NCBI GenBank assembly: GCA_937959145.1
Contig: CALGMC010000210.1
Location: forward strand, 1-5,302
Length of the DNA: 5,302 nucleotides
Direction of reading: 5' to 3'
Source: an uncultured Chlorobiales bacterium
GTDB lineage: Bacteria; Bacteroidota; Chlorobiia; Chlorobiales; Thermochlorobacteraceae
The first letter of the stretch is position 1; the number at the start of each line of letters is the position of its first letter. The notes beneath the pieces were generated by a model. The model saw only the letters and a program-made list of their open reading frames with translations. It ran no database searches and was not told where the DNA came from. Position numbers and translations under genes: made by a program. Of this stretch, positions 1 to 5,302 are shown in pieces.

Positions 1-678
1 GCCCAATCGCTTGTGCTCGGTGAGTGAAGCCAAAACCGCGTTGGGAATTGTGCCAATGCCCATTTGAAGCGTTGCGCCATCTTCGATAATCCCAGCAACA
101 TATTTTCCAATTGCGAGAGCAGTTTCATCGAGCGGTTCAGGCGTGATTTCAAAAATCGGCATATCCACTTCAACGCCGTAATGAATTTTACTTTTGTGAA
201 TCAAACTGTCTCCGTGCGAGCGAGGCATTCGTGGATTGACTTGTGCAATGACAAGTTTGGCAGTTTCAACTGCGGCAAGCGAACAATCAACCGAAACGCC
301 AAGCGTGCAATAGCCGTGCTTATCGGGCGGAGAAACTTGCACGAGCGCAACATCAAGCGGCAAAATACCACGTCGGAACAAGAGCGGCGTCTCGGATAAG
401 AAAATCGGAATGTAATCGGCGCGACCTTCTTGCACGGCTTTGCGAACATTGGCACCAATGAAGAGCGAACTATCGCGCCACTTACCCGCAAGCGCAGGTT
501 CAACCTGCGGCGCACGTCCTTCGGTGTGCAAATGAATAAACTCAATATCGTCAAGTTCATCGGCGCGCTTGGCTAATGCTTCAAGCAAAACGGTTGGCGT
601 CGCGGCGGCGGTATGAACAAAAATGCGGCTGTGTGATTGGATTGCCTTTACGGCATCTTCGGCAGGAACGACTTTCAT
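1..678 (-). CDS. Acetyl-CoA hydrolase/CoA-transferase family protein, N-terminal part (3' end outside window)
   Basis: The reading frame is open from an ATG at 676-678 to the left edge, giving 226 codons. Family members are usually about 430 residues, so roughly half is visible. Family-typical motifs are VSPPDKHGYCTLGVSVD (residues 115-131), NPRMPRSHGDSLIH (148-161) and GATLQMGIGTIPNAV (201-215), the last marking the start of the second domain. Enzymes of this group (acetate/succinate or 4-hydroxybutyrate CoA-transferases, acetyl-CoA hydrolases) move CoA between small carboxylates through a glutamyl-CoA intermediate in the cytoplasm. The catalytic glutamate lies in the C-terminal half, which is outside the window, so activity and substrate cannot be judged. 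The start is supported by GAGGAG six bases upstream. It is divergent from the Rpn-like gene and appears to be the first gene of its transcript. Family assignment is secure; substrate is not. Confidence 0.93.
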   Translation of the reverse strand, partial: MKVVPAEDAVKAIQSHSRIFVHTAAATPTVLLEALAKRADELDDIEFIHLHTEGRAPQVEPALAGKWRDSSLFIGANVRKAVQEGRADYIPIFLSETPLLFRRGILPLDVALVQVSPPDKHGYCTLGVSVDCSLAAVETAKLVIAQVNPRMPRSHGDSLIHKSKIHYGVEVDMPIFEITPEPLDETALAIGKYVAGIIEDGATLQMGIGTIPNAVLASLTEHKRLG

Positions 679-684
679 TTCTTA

Positions 685-690
685 CTCCTC
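685..690 (-). promoter_or_regulatory. Ribosome binding site of the CoA-transferase gene
   Basis: On the minus strand this reads GAGGAG, with a six-base spacer (TAAGAA) before the ATG at 678. It is a strong Shine-Dalgarno match and fixes the start. It stands out because the other four visible starts in the window have no comparable sequence. Confidence 0.8.
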
Positions 691-724
691 TTAAAAATGT
701 TATGAACAACACGAGGGAACGGCT

Positions 725-732
725 CAAAGATA
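725..732 (-). promoter_or_regulatory. Candidate Bacteroidota-type -7 box for the CoA-transferase gene
   Basis: The minus strand reads TATCTTTG, matching the Bacteroidota primary-sigma -7 consensus TAnnTTTG. A start a few bases downstream would give a 5' leader of about 40 bases. No well-placed -33 TTG element was found at the expected distance: the nearest TTGs are either about 5 or about 30 bases upstream. The call therefore rests on one short motif and may be chance. Confidence 0.22.
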
Positions 733-778
733 CGACAATTCCGAGAGTTTTGTTGAAGAGAACAAAAGAGCATAGAAG

Positions 779-799
779 TTGTAGCCTGATTTGTAGCCT
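779..799 (+). repeat. 9-bp direct repeat (TTGTAGCCT) in the divergent intergenic region
   Basis: TTGTAGCCT occurs at 779-787 and again at 791-799, 12 bases apart start to start. It lies between the two divergent genes and could be a pair of regulator half-sites on one DNA face (about one helical turn) or a random short duplication. Nothing in the sequence decides between these. Confidence 0.4.
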
Positions 800-819
800 A
801 AAAGCAGGTCAGCATTTCC

Positions 820-848
820 GAATGATTCATAACTTCCTGTAATCATTC
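820..848. repeat. 8-bp inverted repeat (GAATGATT / AATCATTC), 13-base loop
   Basis: GAATGATT at 820-827 is the exact reverse complement of AATCATTC at 841-848. The stem is A/T-rich and has no following T tract, so it does not look like an intrinsic terminator. It sits 28 bases upstream of the Rpn-like gene and its right arm overlaps the tandem duplication. It may be an operator-like palindrome or chance. Confidence 0.35.
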
Positions 849-875
849 ATGATGCAAAAATTCATGATGCAAAAA
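846..875 (+). repeat. Perfect 15-bp tandem duplication just upstream of the Rpn-like gene
   Basis: TTCATGATGCAAAAA occurs at 846-860 and is repeated without a gap or mismatch at 861-875. The second copy ends one base before the ATG at 877. It looks like a recent tandem duplication, for example by replication slippage. Because each unit is 15 bases (five codons) it keeps the reading frame of the ATGs it contains, and it occupies the place where a ribosome binding site would be expected. Confidence 0.9.
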
Positions 876-876
876 C

Positions 877-1635
877 ATGCATACTGACAAACTCATTTAT
901 CTTTTGCTTCAACTCGTGCCGCAAGGGTTCTTCTCACTCATCGGCAGAAATCCTGACGACGCCTTGCACTACCAATTCTCATCAGTTGAACTCAAAGAAG
1001 TCGCTTTTCGCATTGATGGTCTCTTCATTCCCGACACCGATGATATAACCTACTTTGTAGAGGTTCAATTTCAGCGTGATGAACAATTTTACGCGAGATT
1101 TTTCGCTGAAATTTTTCTTTATCTCAAGCAGTATCCGACGAAAAAGTGGGAAGCCGTCGTAATTTATCCTTCGCGCGACGTTGAGCAGAAGGAAATAGAA
1201 GCGTTTGCCAAGTTGCTTGCGTTGGAGCAAGTAAAGCGCATATATTTAGATGAAATGGCTGAATCAGAAGAGACCGCCGTTATGTTGTTTGAACTCTTGA
1301 TTGTCCCAAGAGAGGAAGTCGGAGCATTAGCGCGCAAGGTTGCGCGTCGCGCCGATAAGATGCAGAGAGAGTTACTCTTAAAGATTTTAAGTTACAAGAA
1401 CTTAACCGAAGAGGAGGTCGTAGAGATGTTGGAAATAGAAGAAGAGTTGTTCAAAGAAACGCCTTTTTACAAGGAAGTCTTTGCTAAAGGCGTGCAAGAA
1501 GGAAAGCAGGAAGGCAAGCAAGAGGGGAAACTTTCTACTGTGCCGTTGTTGCGCGAGTTAGGGCTGACTGATGAAGTGATTGCTCAAAAACTTCAACTGC
1601 CGCTTGCTGATGTGCAAAACGTGCCGAAACCGTAA
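877..1635 (+). CDS. DUF2887/Rpn-family PD-(D/E)XK nuclease-fold protein
   Basis: This is a complete 252-residue protein. The N-terminal part (about 1-125) matches the DUF2887/Rpn type, with MHTDKLIY at the start, RIDGLFIP (45-52), YFVEVQFQRD (59-68), RFFAEIFLYLKQYP (74-87), VVIYPSR (94-100) and RIYLDEM (121-127). Asp47 with Glu62-Val-Gln64 fits the active-site pattern D...ExQ of the PD-(D/E)XK superfamily, so the nuclease centre looks intact. A helical stretch follows, then a charged linker with EGK repeats (QEGKQEGKQEGK, 207-218), then a small helix-turn-helix-like tail (RELGLTDEVIAQKLQLPLADVQNV, 226-249). Rpn homologues in E. coli promote RecA-independent recombination and act as DNA endonucleases; DUF2887 proteins themselves are largely uncharacterised. 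TGA at 865-867 closes the frame upstream, so 877 is the first possible ATG, but no Shine-Dalgarno precedes it. The gene stands alone, divergent from the CoA-transferase and convergent with batE. Family call is good; cellular role is unknown. Confidence 0.88.
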   Translation: MHTDKLIYLLLQLVPQGFFSLIGRNPDDALHYQFSSVELKEVAFRIDGLFIPDTDDITYFVEVQFQRDEQFYARFFAEIFLYLKQYPTKKWEAVVIYPSRDVEQKEIEAFAKLLALEQVKRIYLDEMAESEETAVMLFELLIVPREEVGALARKVARRADKMQRELLLKILSYKNLTEEEVVEMLEIEEELFKETPFYKEVFAKGVQEGKQEGKQEGKLSTVPLLRELGLTDEVIAQKLQLPLADVQNVPKP

Positions 1636-1641
1636 CGGCGC
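1621..1641 (-). terminator. Weak candidate hairpin terminator for batE (possibly bidirectional)
   Basis: Bases 1621-1626 (GTGCCG) can pair with 1636-1641 (CGGCGC), giving six pairs including one G-U, around a nine-base loop. On the minus strand the hairpin lies 7 bases after the batE stop and is followed by GTTTTGC, a short T run. It lies inside the last codons and stop of the convergent Rpn-like gene. The T tract is poor, so termination by this element is only a suggestion. Confidence 0.3.
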
Positions 1642-1648
1642 ATTGCAG

Positions 1649-2413
1649 TTATATTTCGCCGGCATCTTGCTGTTCAATCCAGCCTTTGGTGCCGTCGGGC
1701 AATTTGATTTCCAGCCAATCCGATTCTTTGCGCGAAATTTGCACCTTCAAGCCTTCGTGAATGACGGAAATCGTCGTGCTTTGCTCGCGCGGCTCGCTTT
1801 TGAGATTAACAACAGGGTTTAAGATGATGGCGTCGCGCTGTGTGGCAAGTCGGGAAGATTTCAGCACAAACAAAACCAGCGAAAGCGCAAAGAGCACAAG
1901 AAAGGTGTATTTGAGAAGTTGTCCAACAAGAGAATTAAAGGCAAATAAATCGCGCAGTTGAAAAATAAAAACCGCCGCTGTGGCGTAGAGAAACAGCAAA
2001 GCGAAAAAGCCCAGCACGCCGAGCGATAAAAAATCTAACATATTATCTAACAAAGCCTCTAAAAAAAACTTCGGCAGTTCGGGAATTTTATCTTTGGTGC
2101 GCGAGCGTGCAAGCTCGAGATTGGTTTGCAGGTCTTCGTCGCCATCAATAAACCGCCTTGCTTTTTCGTAGTAGAGAATTGCCTTCCCAACTTGATTGAG
2201 TTTGTAGTAAGTGTTCCCAAGATTGTAATAAAGTTCGCCGCTTTGATAGCCAAGTGAGTCGAGCGCGGCGTAAAGGGCAAGGGCTTCGCGGTATTTGCCC
2301 GCCGTGTAAAGATTGCTGGCTTCGTTGAACTTGCCCGCCGCGTCTATGCCTTGTGCCGAAGCGGACGGCGTTAAAAGCCAAAAGAGCGCAAAGAGCAGTG
2401 CGTAGTTGAGCAT
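1649..2413 (-). CDS. batE: BatE-like protein: TPR, two membrane helices and SH3-like domain
   Basis: A 254-residue membrane protein. Residues 1-20 form a signal peptide ending in SASA before Gln21. Two TPR units follow (about 27-95, for example GELYYNLGNTYYKLNQVGKAILYYEKA at 59-85 in two overlapping helices), then two membrane helices (about 129-152 and 163-185) and a bacterial SH3-like domain (about 192-249, with NLKSEPREQST and GTKGWIEQQ). This order is the standard architecture of BatE from the Bacteroides aerotolerance cluster, with the TPR and SH3 parts expected outside the cytoplasmic membrane. The molecular role of Bat proteins is not established; loss in Bacteroides fragilis lowered aerotolerance, and later work in other bacteria gave mixed results. 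The ATG is 6 bases after the batD stop and has no Shine-Dalgarno, which suggests translational coupling. It is the last gene of the cluster. Confidence 0.88.
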   Translation of the reverse strand: MLNYALLFALFWLLTPSASAQGIDAAGKFNEASNLYTAGKYREALALYAALDSLGYQSGELYYNLGNTYYKLNQVGKAILYYEKARRFIDGDEDLQTNLELARSRTKDKIPELPKFFLEALLDNMLDFLSLGVLGFFALLFLYATAAVFIFQLRDLFAFNSLVGQLLKYTFLVLFALSLVLFVLKSSRLATQRDAIILNPVVNLKSEPREQSTTISVIHEGLKVQISRKESDWLEIKLPDGTKGWIEQQDAGEI

Positions 2414-2419
2414 GAGCGA

Positions 2420-4216
2420 TTAACGTGTTTTTGAAAGTTCCGAGATGATTTGGGAGGCATCTTCATAAAGCAACGTTAAATCGTCTTGTGTTTCTTTGGC
2501 AGGAGCATAGCGATAAAATTCCGACTTTTCCAAAATGCGCATCAATTTCTCAATGAGTTCAGGCGCGACTTGCTTCGAGAGCAATAAGGCTTTGATTTCA
2601 TCTTTGCGGAGCGCGTGGTCATCGGTGTTGTAGCGATTGCCGATAAATTTGATAAGCGCGTTTTCAAGTTCGGCAAAAAAGGCTTGTTGGTCGCTTTGTT
2701 TGAGCAGTTCTTTGGCGCGTTTGAGTCGCTTCTTGGCTTCGGGCGAGGCTTTCACGCTACGGGCAAAAGCAACATCGGTTTTCATTTGTTCTTCACGCTT
2801 TTGCAAGACTAAAAAGAACGCGACGGCACCAATCGGCAGGAGCATCAAAAGATAAAACCACCATGCCTTGTAGAGCGGCGAACTCGTTCCTAAACGAAGC
2901 GAACTCGGACTGGTTTTGATATATCGGAAATCGGCGGCGAATTTTTTGATGTCGCGCTTTTCGCCCGTTCCGCTCACGCTTGCCATTGCGGCTTTCGGGT
3001 CAGGCTCAACATTGAGCTCGAAGCGCGGCGATGTGAGCGTTACATACTGTTTCTTTTGAGGATGGTAGTAAGAAAATTCAACCGTGCCTAAATCAAACTT
3101 GCCTGACGCACGCGGAATAATCGTGAGCTCCGTCGTCTTGTAGCCTGTAACCACGCTCGTATTTTTATTCACCTTCACATCAACTTTCGGTTCATACTTT
3201 TCAAACTCGGACGGCAAATCAGGGTTAATGGTTGGAAGCAGATTGATGTTGCCTTCGCCTTCAATTTTGAATTTCAGCGTAACGGCTTCGCCTGCTTTGA
3301 CTTCGGGCTTATCTATCGTGGCGGTAAATTTGTAATCGCCAACGGCACCGCTGAAACTGCTCGGCTTCGGTTCGGGAAGTTCGCTGACCTCAAACCGAAC
3401 GGCAGGCGCAACGACGCTCAAGCGTTGCATGCGTCCAGGCGAGGCGAAAAAGTCGTCAAATAAAAATCCGCGTTGCCGCTTTACATCGGAAATCAACGCT
3501 TCGCAAGTGCCTTTGTATCCAGAAATTTCCAACTTGCCTGCGCGTGTAGGAAACACCTGAATTTTGTTAATCACTGCCACATGATACATCGAGCCGTTGT
3601 ATCGCTCGGTAACTTGTGGAAGTTTGGAAACATCGAACCGCTCAACCCAAAAGCCTTCGGGCTTGATGTCCTCCTCGTTGGTGTATTGGCGGACATTGAG
3701 TTTGTAGTAAAGTTTGTAAGTAATCGTTGCGCCTTCACCGACGACGAGTTTCGTTTTATCAACGACAGGACGAATGAAAATTTCACTTCCGCCTGAAACC
3801 GTGCCACCGTTTGGCGTTTGACCTTGCGTTGTGCCGCTTTTGCTCACCGTAAGGTTGACGCTGTTTGTGGTCAAGACTTGACCGCCAATTTTAACCGTCG
3901 CGGGTGGAATCGTAACCTTGCCTTCTTTCTTCGGAACCGCAATAAATGTGAGCGATTTGGTTTGAGACATTTGTCCATTGACAATGCTCATACTTTGTGA
4001 AGTGGAGATGCTGTTGCGCTGAATGTCAATGTCGCTGTTGCTGGCGGGCGGAATAACTTCGCCGCCCGTTCCACCTTGAATTTCAACCGTGTAGTAAATC
4101 GGACTGCCGAGCGTCGCGTTTGTTTCATTCACGAAAGCGCGAACCGTAACGCCTTGCGCCGTGAGCATTTCGGCGGAAATGAACGTGAAGAGAAAAACGA
4201 AAAACAGTTTCAGCAT
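2420..4216 (-). CDS. batD: BatD-like protein (Ig-like domains, single membrane anchor)
   Basis: A 598-residue protein counted from the ATG at 4214-4216. An in-frame TTG at 4223-4225 would add three residues. I prefer the ATG because it gives a compact signal peptide (residues 1-21, LTA before Gln22). The exported part begins VTVRAFVNETNATLGSPIYYTV, as in BatD. A Gly/Ser/Thr-rich linker (about 126-143) separates the first Ig-like domain from the next region. The BatD-typical block FSGAVGDYKF...GEAVTLKFKIEGEGNINLL lies at about 288-327. One membrane helix follows at about 452-472, then a charged cytoplasmic helical tail of about 125 residues. The family is thought to anchor or scaffold the BatA/BatB vWA complex at the membrane; its exact function is unknown. 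It lies 20 bases after proC and 6 bases before batE, and has no visible Shine-Dalgarno. Length and domain order are normal for the family. Confidence 0.92.
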   Translation of the reverse strand: MLKLFFVFLFTFISAEMLTAQGVTVRAFVNETNATLGSPIYYTVEIQGGTGGEVIPPASNSDIDIQRNSISTSQSMSIVNGQMSQTKSLTFIAVPKKEGKVTIPPATVKIGGQVLTTNSVNLTVSKSGTTQGQTPNGGTVSGGSEIFIRPVVDKTKLVVGEGATITYKLYYKLNVRQYTNEEDIKPEGFWVERFDVSKLPQVTERYNGSMYHVAVINKIQVFPTRAGKLEISGYKGTCEALISDVKRQRGFLFDDFFASPGRMQRLSVVAPAVRFEVSELPEPKPSSFSGAVGDYKFTATIDKPEVKAGEAVTLKFKIEGEGNINLLPTINPDLPSEFEKYEPKVDVKVNKNTSVVTGYKTTELTIIPRASGKFDLGTVEFSYYHPQKKQYVTLTSPRFELNVEPDPKAAMASVSGTGEKRDIKKFAADFRYIKTSPSSLRLGTSSPLYKAWWFYLLMLLPIGAVAFFLVLQKREEQMKTDVAFARSVKASPEAKKRLKRAKELLKQSDQQAFFAELENALIKFIGNRYNTDDHALRKDEIKALLLSKQVAPELIEKLMRILEKSEFYRYAPAKETQDDLTLLYEDASQIISELSKTR

Positions 4217-4236
4217 TTGAGGCAAGGAATGATGAG

Positions 4237-5052
4237 TTAGGTTTTCACTAATTGCGATGCGCGTTCAGCGGCTTTGACGACGGCTTTAATGAGCGTAACA
4301 CGAAGCCGTCCATCTTCCAACTCGAGCAATCCATCAATCGTGCAACCTGCGGGCGTTGTTACGCTATCTTTCAAAAGAGCAGGGTGCTGTTTGGTATCTA
4401 AAACGAGCTTCGCCGAGCCGAGCATGGTTTGCGCCGCAAGCAATGTAGAGACATCACGCGGAATGCCGAGCTTAACACCCGCTTCGGCAAGCGATTCAAT
4501 CACCACATAAATGTATGCAGGACCTGACGCCGAGAGCGCGGTTACACCATCAAACAAGGATTCATCAAGGTTGACAACAAGCCCGACCGAAGCAAAAATT
4601 TCCTCTGCCAATGCCAAATGCTCTTTGGTGGCAAAGCGTCCGCCACAAATTGCCGTCATGCCCGCATTGATGAGCGACGGCGTGTTCGGCATGGCGCGAA
4701 TGACAGGAATTTCAACTTCAAGATGCTCTTCAAGGTATGATGTGGAAACCGAAGCGGCAACGCTAATGACGATTTGCGTCGGCTTCAACGCGCTGCGAAT
4801 TTCTTTGCACACTTTGGCGATGTTCTGCGGCTTAACGGCAAGAATCACAATGTCGGAATGCGCGACCACATCGCGATTTGAAGCGAAGGCGTCGATGCCA
4901 ACTTTGGTGCGGATTCGCTCGAGAGAACTTTCTCGCTTGGCACTGCCGAAAATATCCGACGATTTCAGCACGCCGTTTTTAATCAAGCCGAGCGCAATGG
5001 CTTCGCCCAATTTCCCAACGCCAATAATTCCGACTTTTTTTCCTGATAACAT
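4237..5052 (-). CDS. proC: Pyrroline-5-carboxylate reductase
   Basis: A complete 271-residue enzyme of normal length. It catalyses the last step of proline synthesis, NAD(P)H-dependent reduction of 1-pyrroline-5-carboxylate to proline, in the cytoplasm. Seen directly: a Rossmann GxGxxG motif (GVGKLG, 11-16), the AVKPQ motif (72-76), RAMPNTP (119-125), SGPAY (176-180) and the family signature around DSVTTPAGCTIDGL (229-242) in the dimerisation domain. No key motif is missing. ATG at 5050-5052 is placed as in other family members; upstream there is no Shine-Dalgarno, only a pyrimidine-rich stretch. The gene lies 134 bases after the batC-like stop and 20 bases before batD, so it probably shares a transcript at least with batD and batE. 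Its function has no obvious link to the Bat proteins. Confidence 0.96.
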   Translation of the reverse strand: MLSGKKVGIIGVGKLGEAIALGLIKNGVLKSSDIFGSAKRESSLERIRTKVGIDAFASNRDVVAHSDIVILAVKPQNIAKVCKEIRSALKPTQIVISVAASVSTSYLEEHLEVEIPVIRAMPNTPSLINAGMTAICGGRFATKEHLALAEEIFASVGLVVNLDESLFDGVTALSASGPAYIYVVIESLAEAGVKLGIPRDVSTLLAAQTMLGSAKLVLDTKQHPALLKDSVTTPAGCTIDGLLELEDGRLRVTLIKAVVKAAERASQLVKT

Positions 5053-5186
5053 CTGAAAGAATAGAAAGTTGTGAGTGTTCCAGATTGAAAGCGCGTAAGA
5101 TAAAACAACGCCGTCAGTTATGAAATAAGGTTGAGGGTTAGTCGTGACTTTTGCTGTGCTTAAAGTGAGAGGCGGAGTGTTTTACC
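5053..5186. other. Intergenic gap between batC-like gene and proC, no clear signal
   Basis: This 134-base stretch is much longer than the other gaps in the cluster (20 and 6 bases), so it could hold a promoter for proC-batD-batE. I found no convincing intrinsic terminator, no good TAnnTTTG box and no repeat in it on either strand. The nearest promoter-like string on the minus strand is TATCTTAC, which matches only part of the consensus. Confidence 0.4.
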
Positions 5187-5302
5187 TTACCAATCCTTAT
5201 CGTATTTGGTTTGATTGGATTTCTTCATCAAATACTTTTTGAGCATTTGCTTTTCGTCTTGTTTTAAGGCGTCGAGCAATTTTTCGGCGTCGGCTTTGCT
5301 GA
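5187..5302 (-). CDS. batC: C-terminal end of a BatC-like TPR protein (5' part outside window)
   Basis: The frame enters at the right edge and ends at TAA (5187-5189), showing 37 whole codons. The peptide begins SKADAEKLLDALKQDEKQ and ends in a lysine-rich tail closing with KYDKDW. The pattern of a short amphipathic helix (SxxxAExLLxALxxxEK), then a Lys-rich stretch, then a terminal KDW is what I know from the C-terminus of Bacteroidota BatC proteins, which carry TPR repeats before it. The TPR part itself is not visible. Its position directly upstream of proC-batD-batE on the same strand supports the call, because batC normally precedes batD. It could also be the end of a BatB-BatC fusion. Confidence 0.72.
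   Translation of the reverse strand, partial: SKADAEKLLDALKQDEKQMLKKYLMKKSNQTKYDKDW

Noticed and set aside
64..399. 111-codon plus-strand frame in the left part
   Set aside because: It is antisense to the CoA-transferase gene, whose family motifs are unmistakable in the minus-strand frame.
201..560. 119-codon minus-strand frame, and others in the same region
   Set aside because: It is a shifted frame within the CoA-transferase coding sequence, with no recognisable motifs and an Arg-rich out-of-frame look.
576..842. 88-codon plus-strand frame crossing into the intergenic region
   Set aside because: It begins antisense to the CoA-transferase 5' end, crosses its ribosome binding site, and has no recognisable domain or ribosome binding site of its own.
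867..882. Small inverted repeat ATGCA...TGCAT over the Rpn-like start as an RNA hairpin
   Set aside because: The stem is only five pairs, A/T-rich, with a short loop; too weak to propose as a translational control element.
1492..1533. Short purine-rich repeats near the end of the Rpn-like gene as a possible DNA repeat element
   Set aside because: They encode the EGK linker repeats common in this protein family and use different codons between units, so selection is on the protein rather than a DNA repeat.
1580..1961. Plus-strand frames (80 and 66 codons) over the end of batE
   Set aside because: Both are antisense to the batE SH3-like and membrane region, which is clearly coding, and neither has a supporting start signal.
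4511..5056. 181-codon plus-strand open frame opposite proC
   Set aside because: It lies wholly antisense to a well-conserved enzyme, its composition looks like reverse-strand translation, and it shows no domain or ribosome binding site.

Overview
The window reads as ordinary chromosome from a member of the Bacteroidota/Chlorobiota group (FCB superphylum). This is inference. It rests on a Bat ("Bacteroides aerotolerance") gene cluster, on most starts lacking a Shine-Dalgarno sequence, and on the general style of the proteins. A Chlorobiota-like lineage would fit, but no gene here fixes the genus. No rRNA, tRNA, CRISPR array, insertion sequence or phage gene is visible.

Left part (1-876). On the minus strand lies the N-terminal 226 codons of an acetyl-CoA hydrolase/CoA-transferase family enzyme. 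Its C-terminal half runs off the window. It starts at 678 behind a clear GAGGAG ribosome binding site. A 186-base divergent intergenic region (691-876) separates it from the next gene and carries a perfect 15-bp tandem duplication, a short direct repeat and an 8-bp inverted repeat.

Middle (877-1635). On the plus strand is one complete gene for a DUF2887/Rpn-type PD-(D/E)XK nuclease-fold protein. It is the only complete plus-strand gene and is convergent with the Bat cluster, only 13 bases from the end of batE.

Right part (1649-5302). On the minus strand, in transcription order from right to left, are the last 37 codons of a batC-like gene, a 134-base gap, proC (pyrroline-5-carboxylate reductase), batD and batE. 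The spacings proC-batD (20 bases) and batD-batE (6 bases) indicate one transcription unit. BatD (Ig-like periplasmic protein with one membrane anchor) and BatE (TPR, two membrane helices, SH3-like domain) are envelope proteins expected to work with the vWA proteins BatA and BatB, which would lie beyond the right edge. proC is a proline biosynthesis gene sitting inside this cluster. It is the most notable arrangement here and may simply be co-transcribed housekeeping. I see no convincing new defence or mobile system; the most unusual items are the proC insertion and the duplicated ATG-containing leader in front of the Rpn-like gene.
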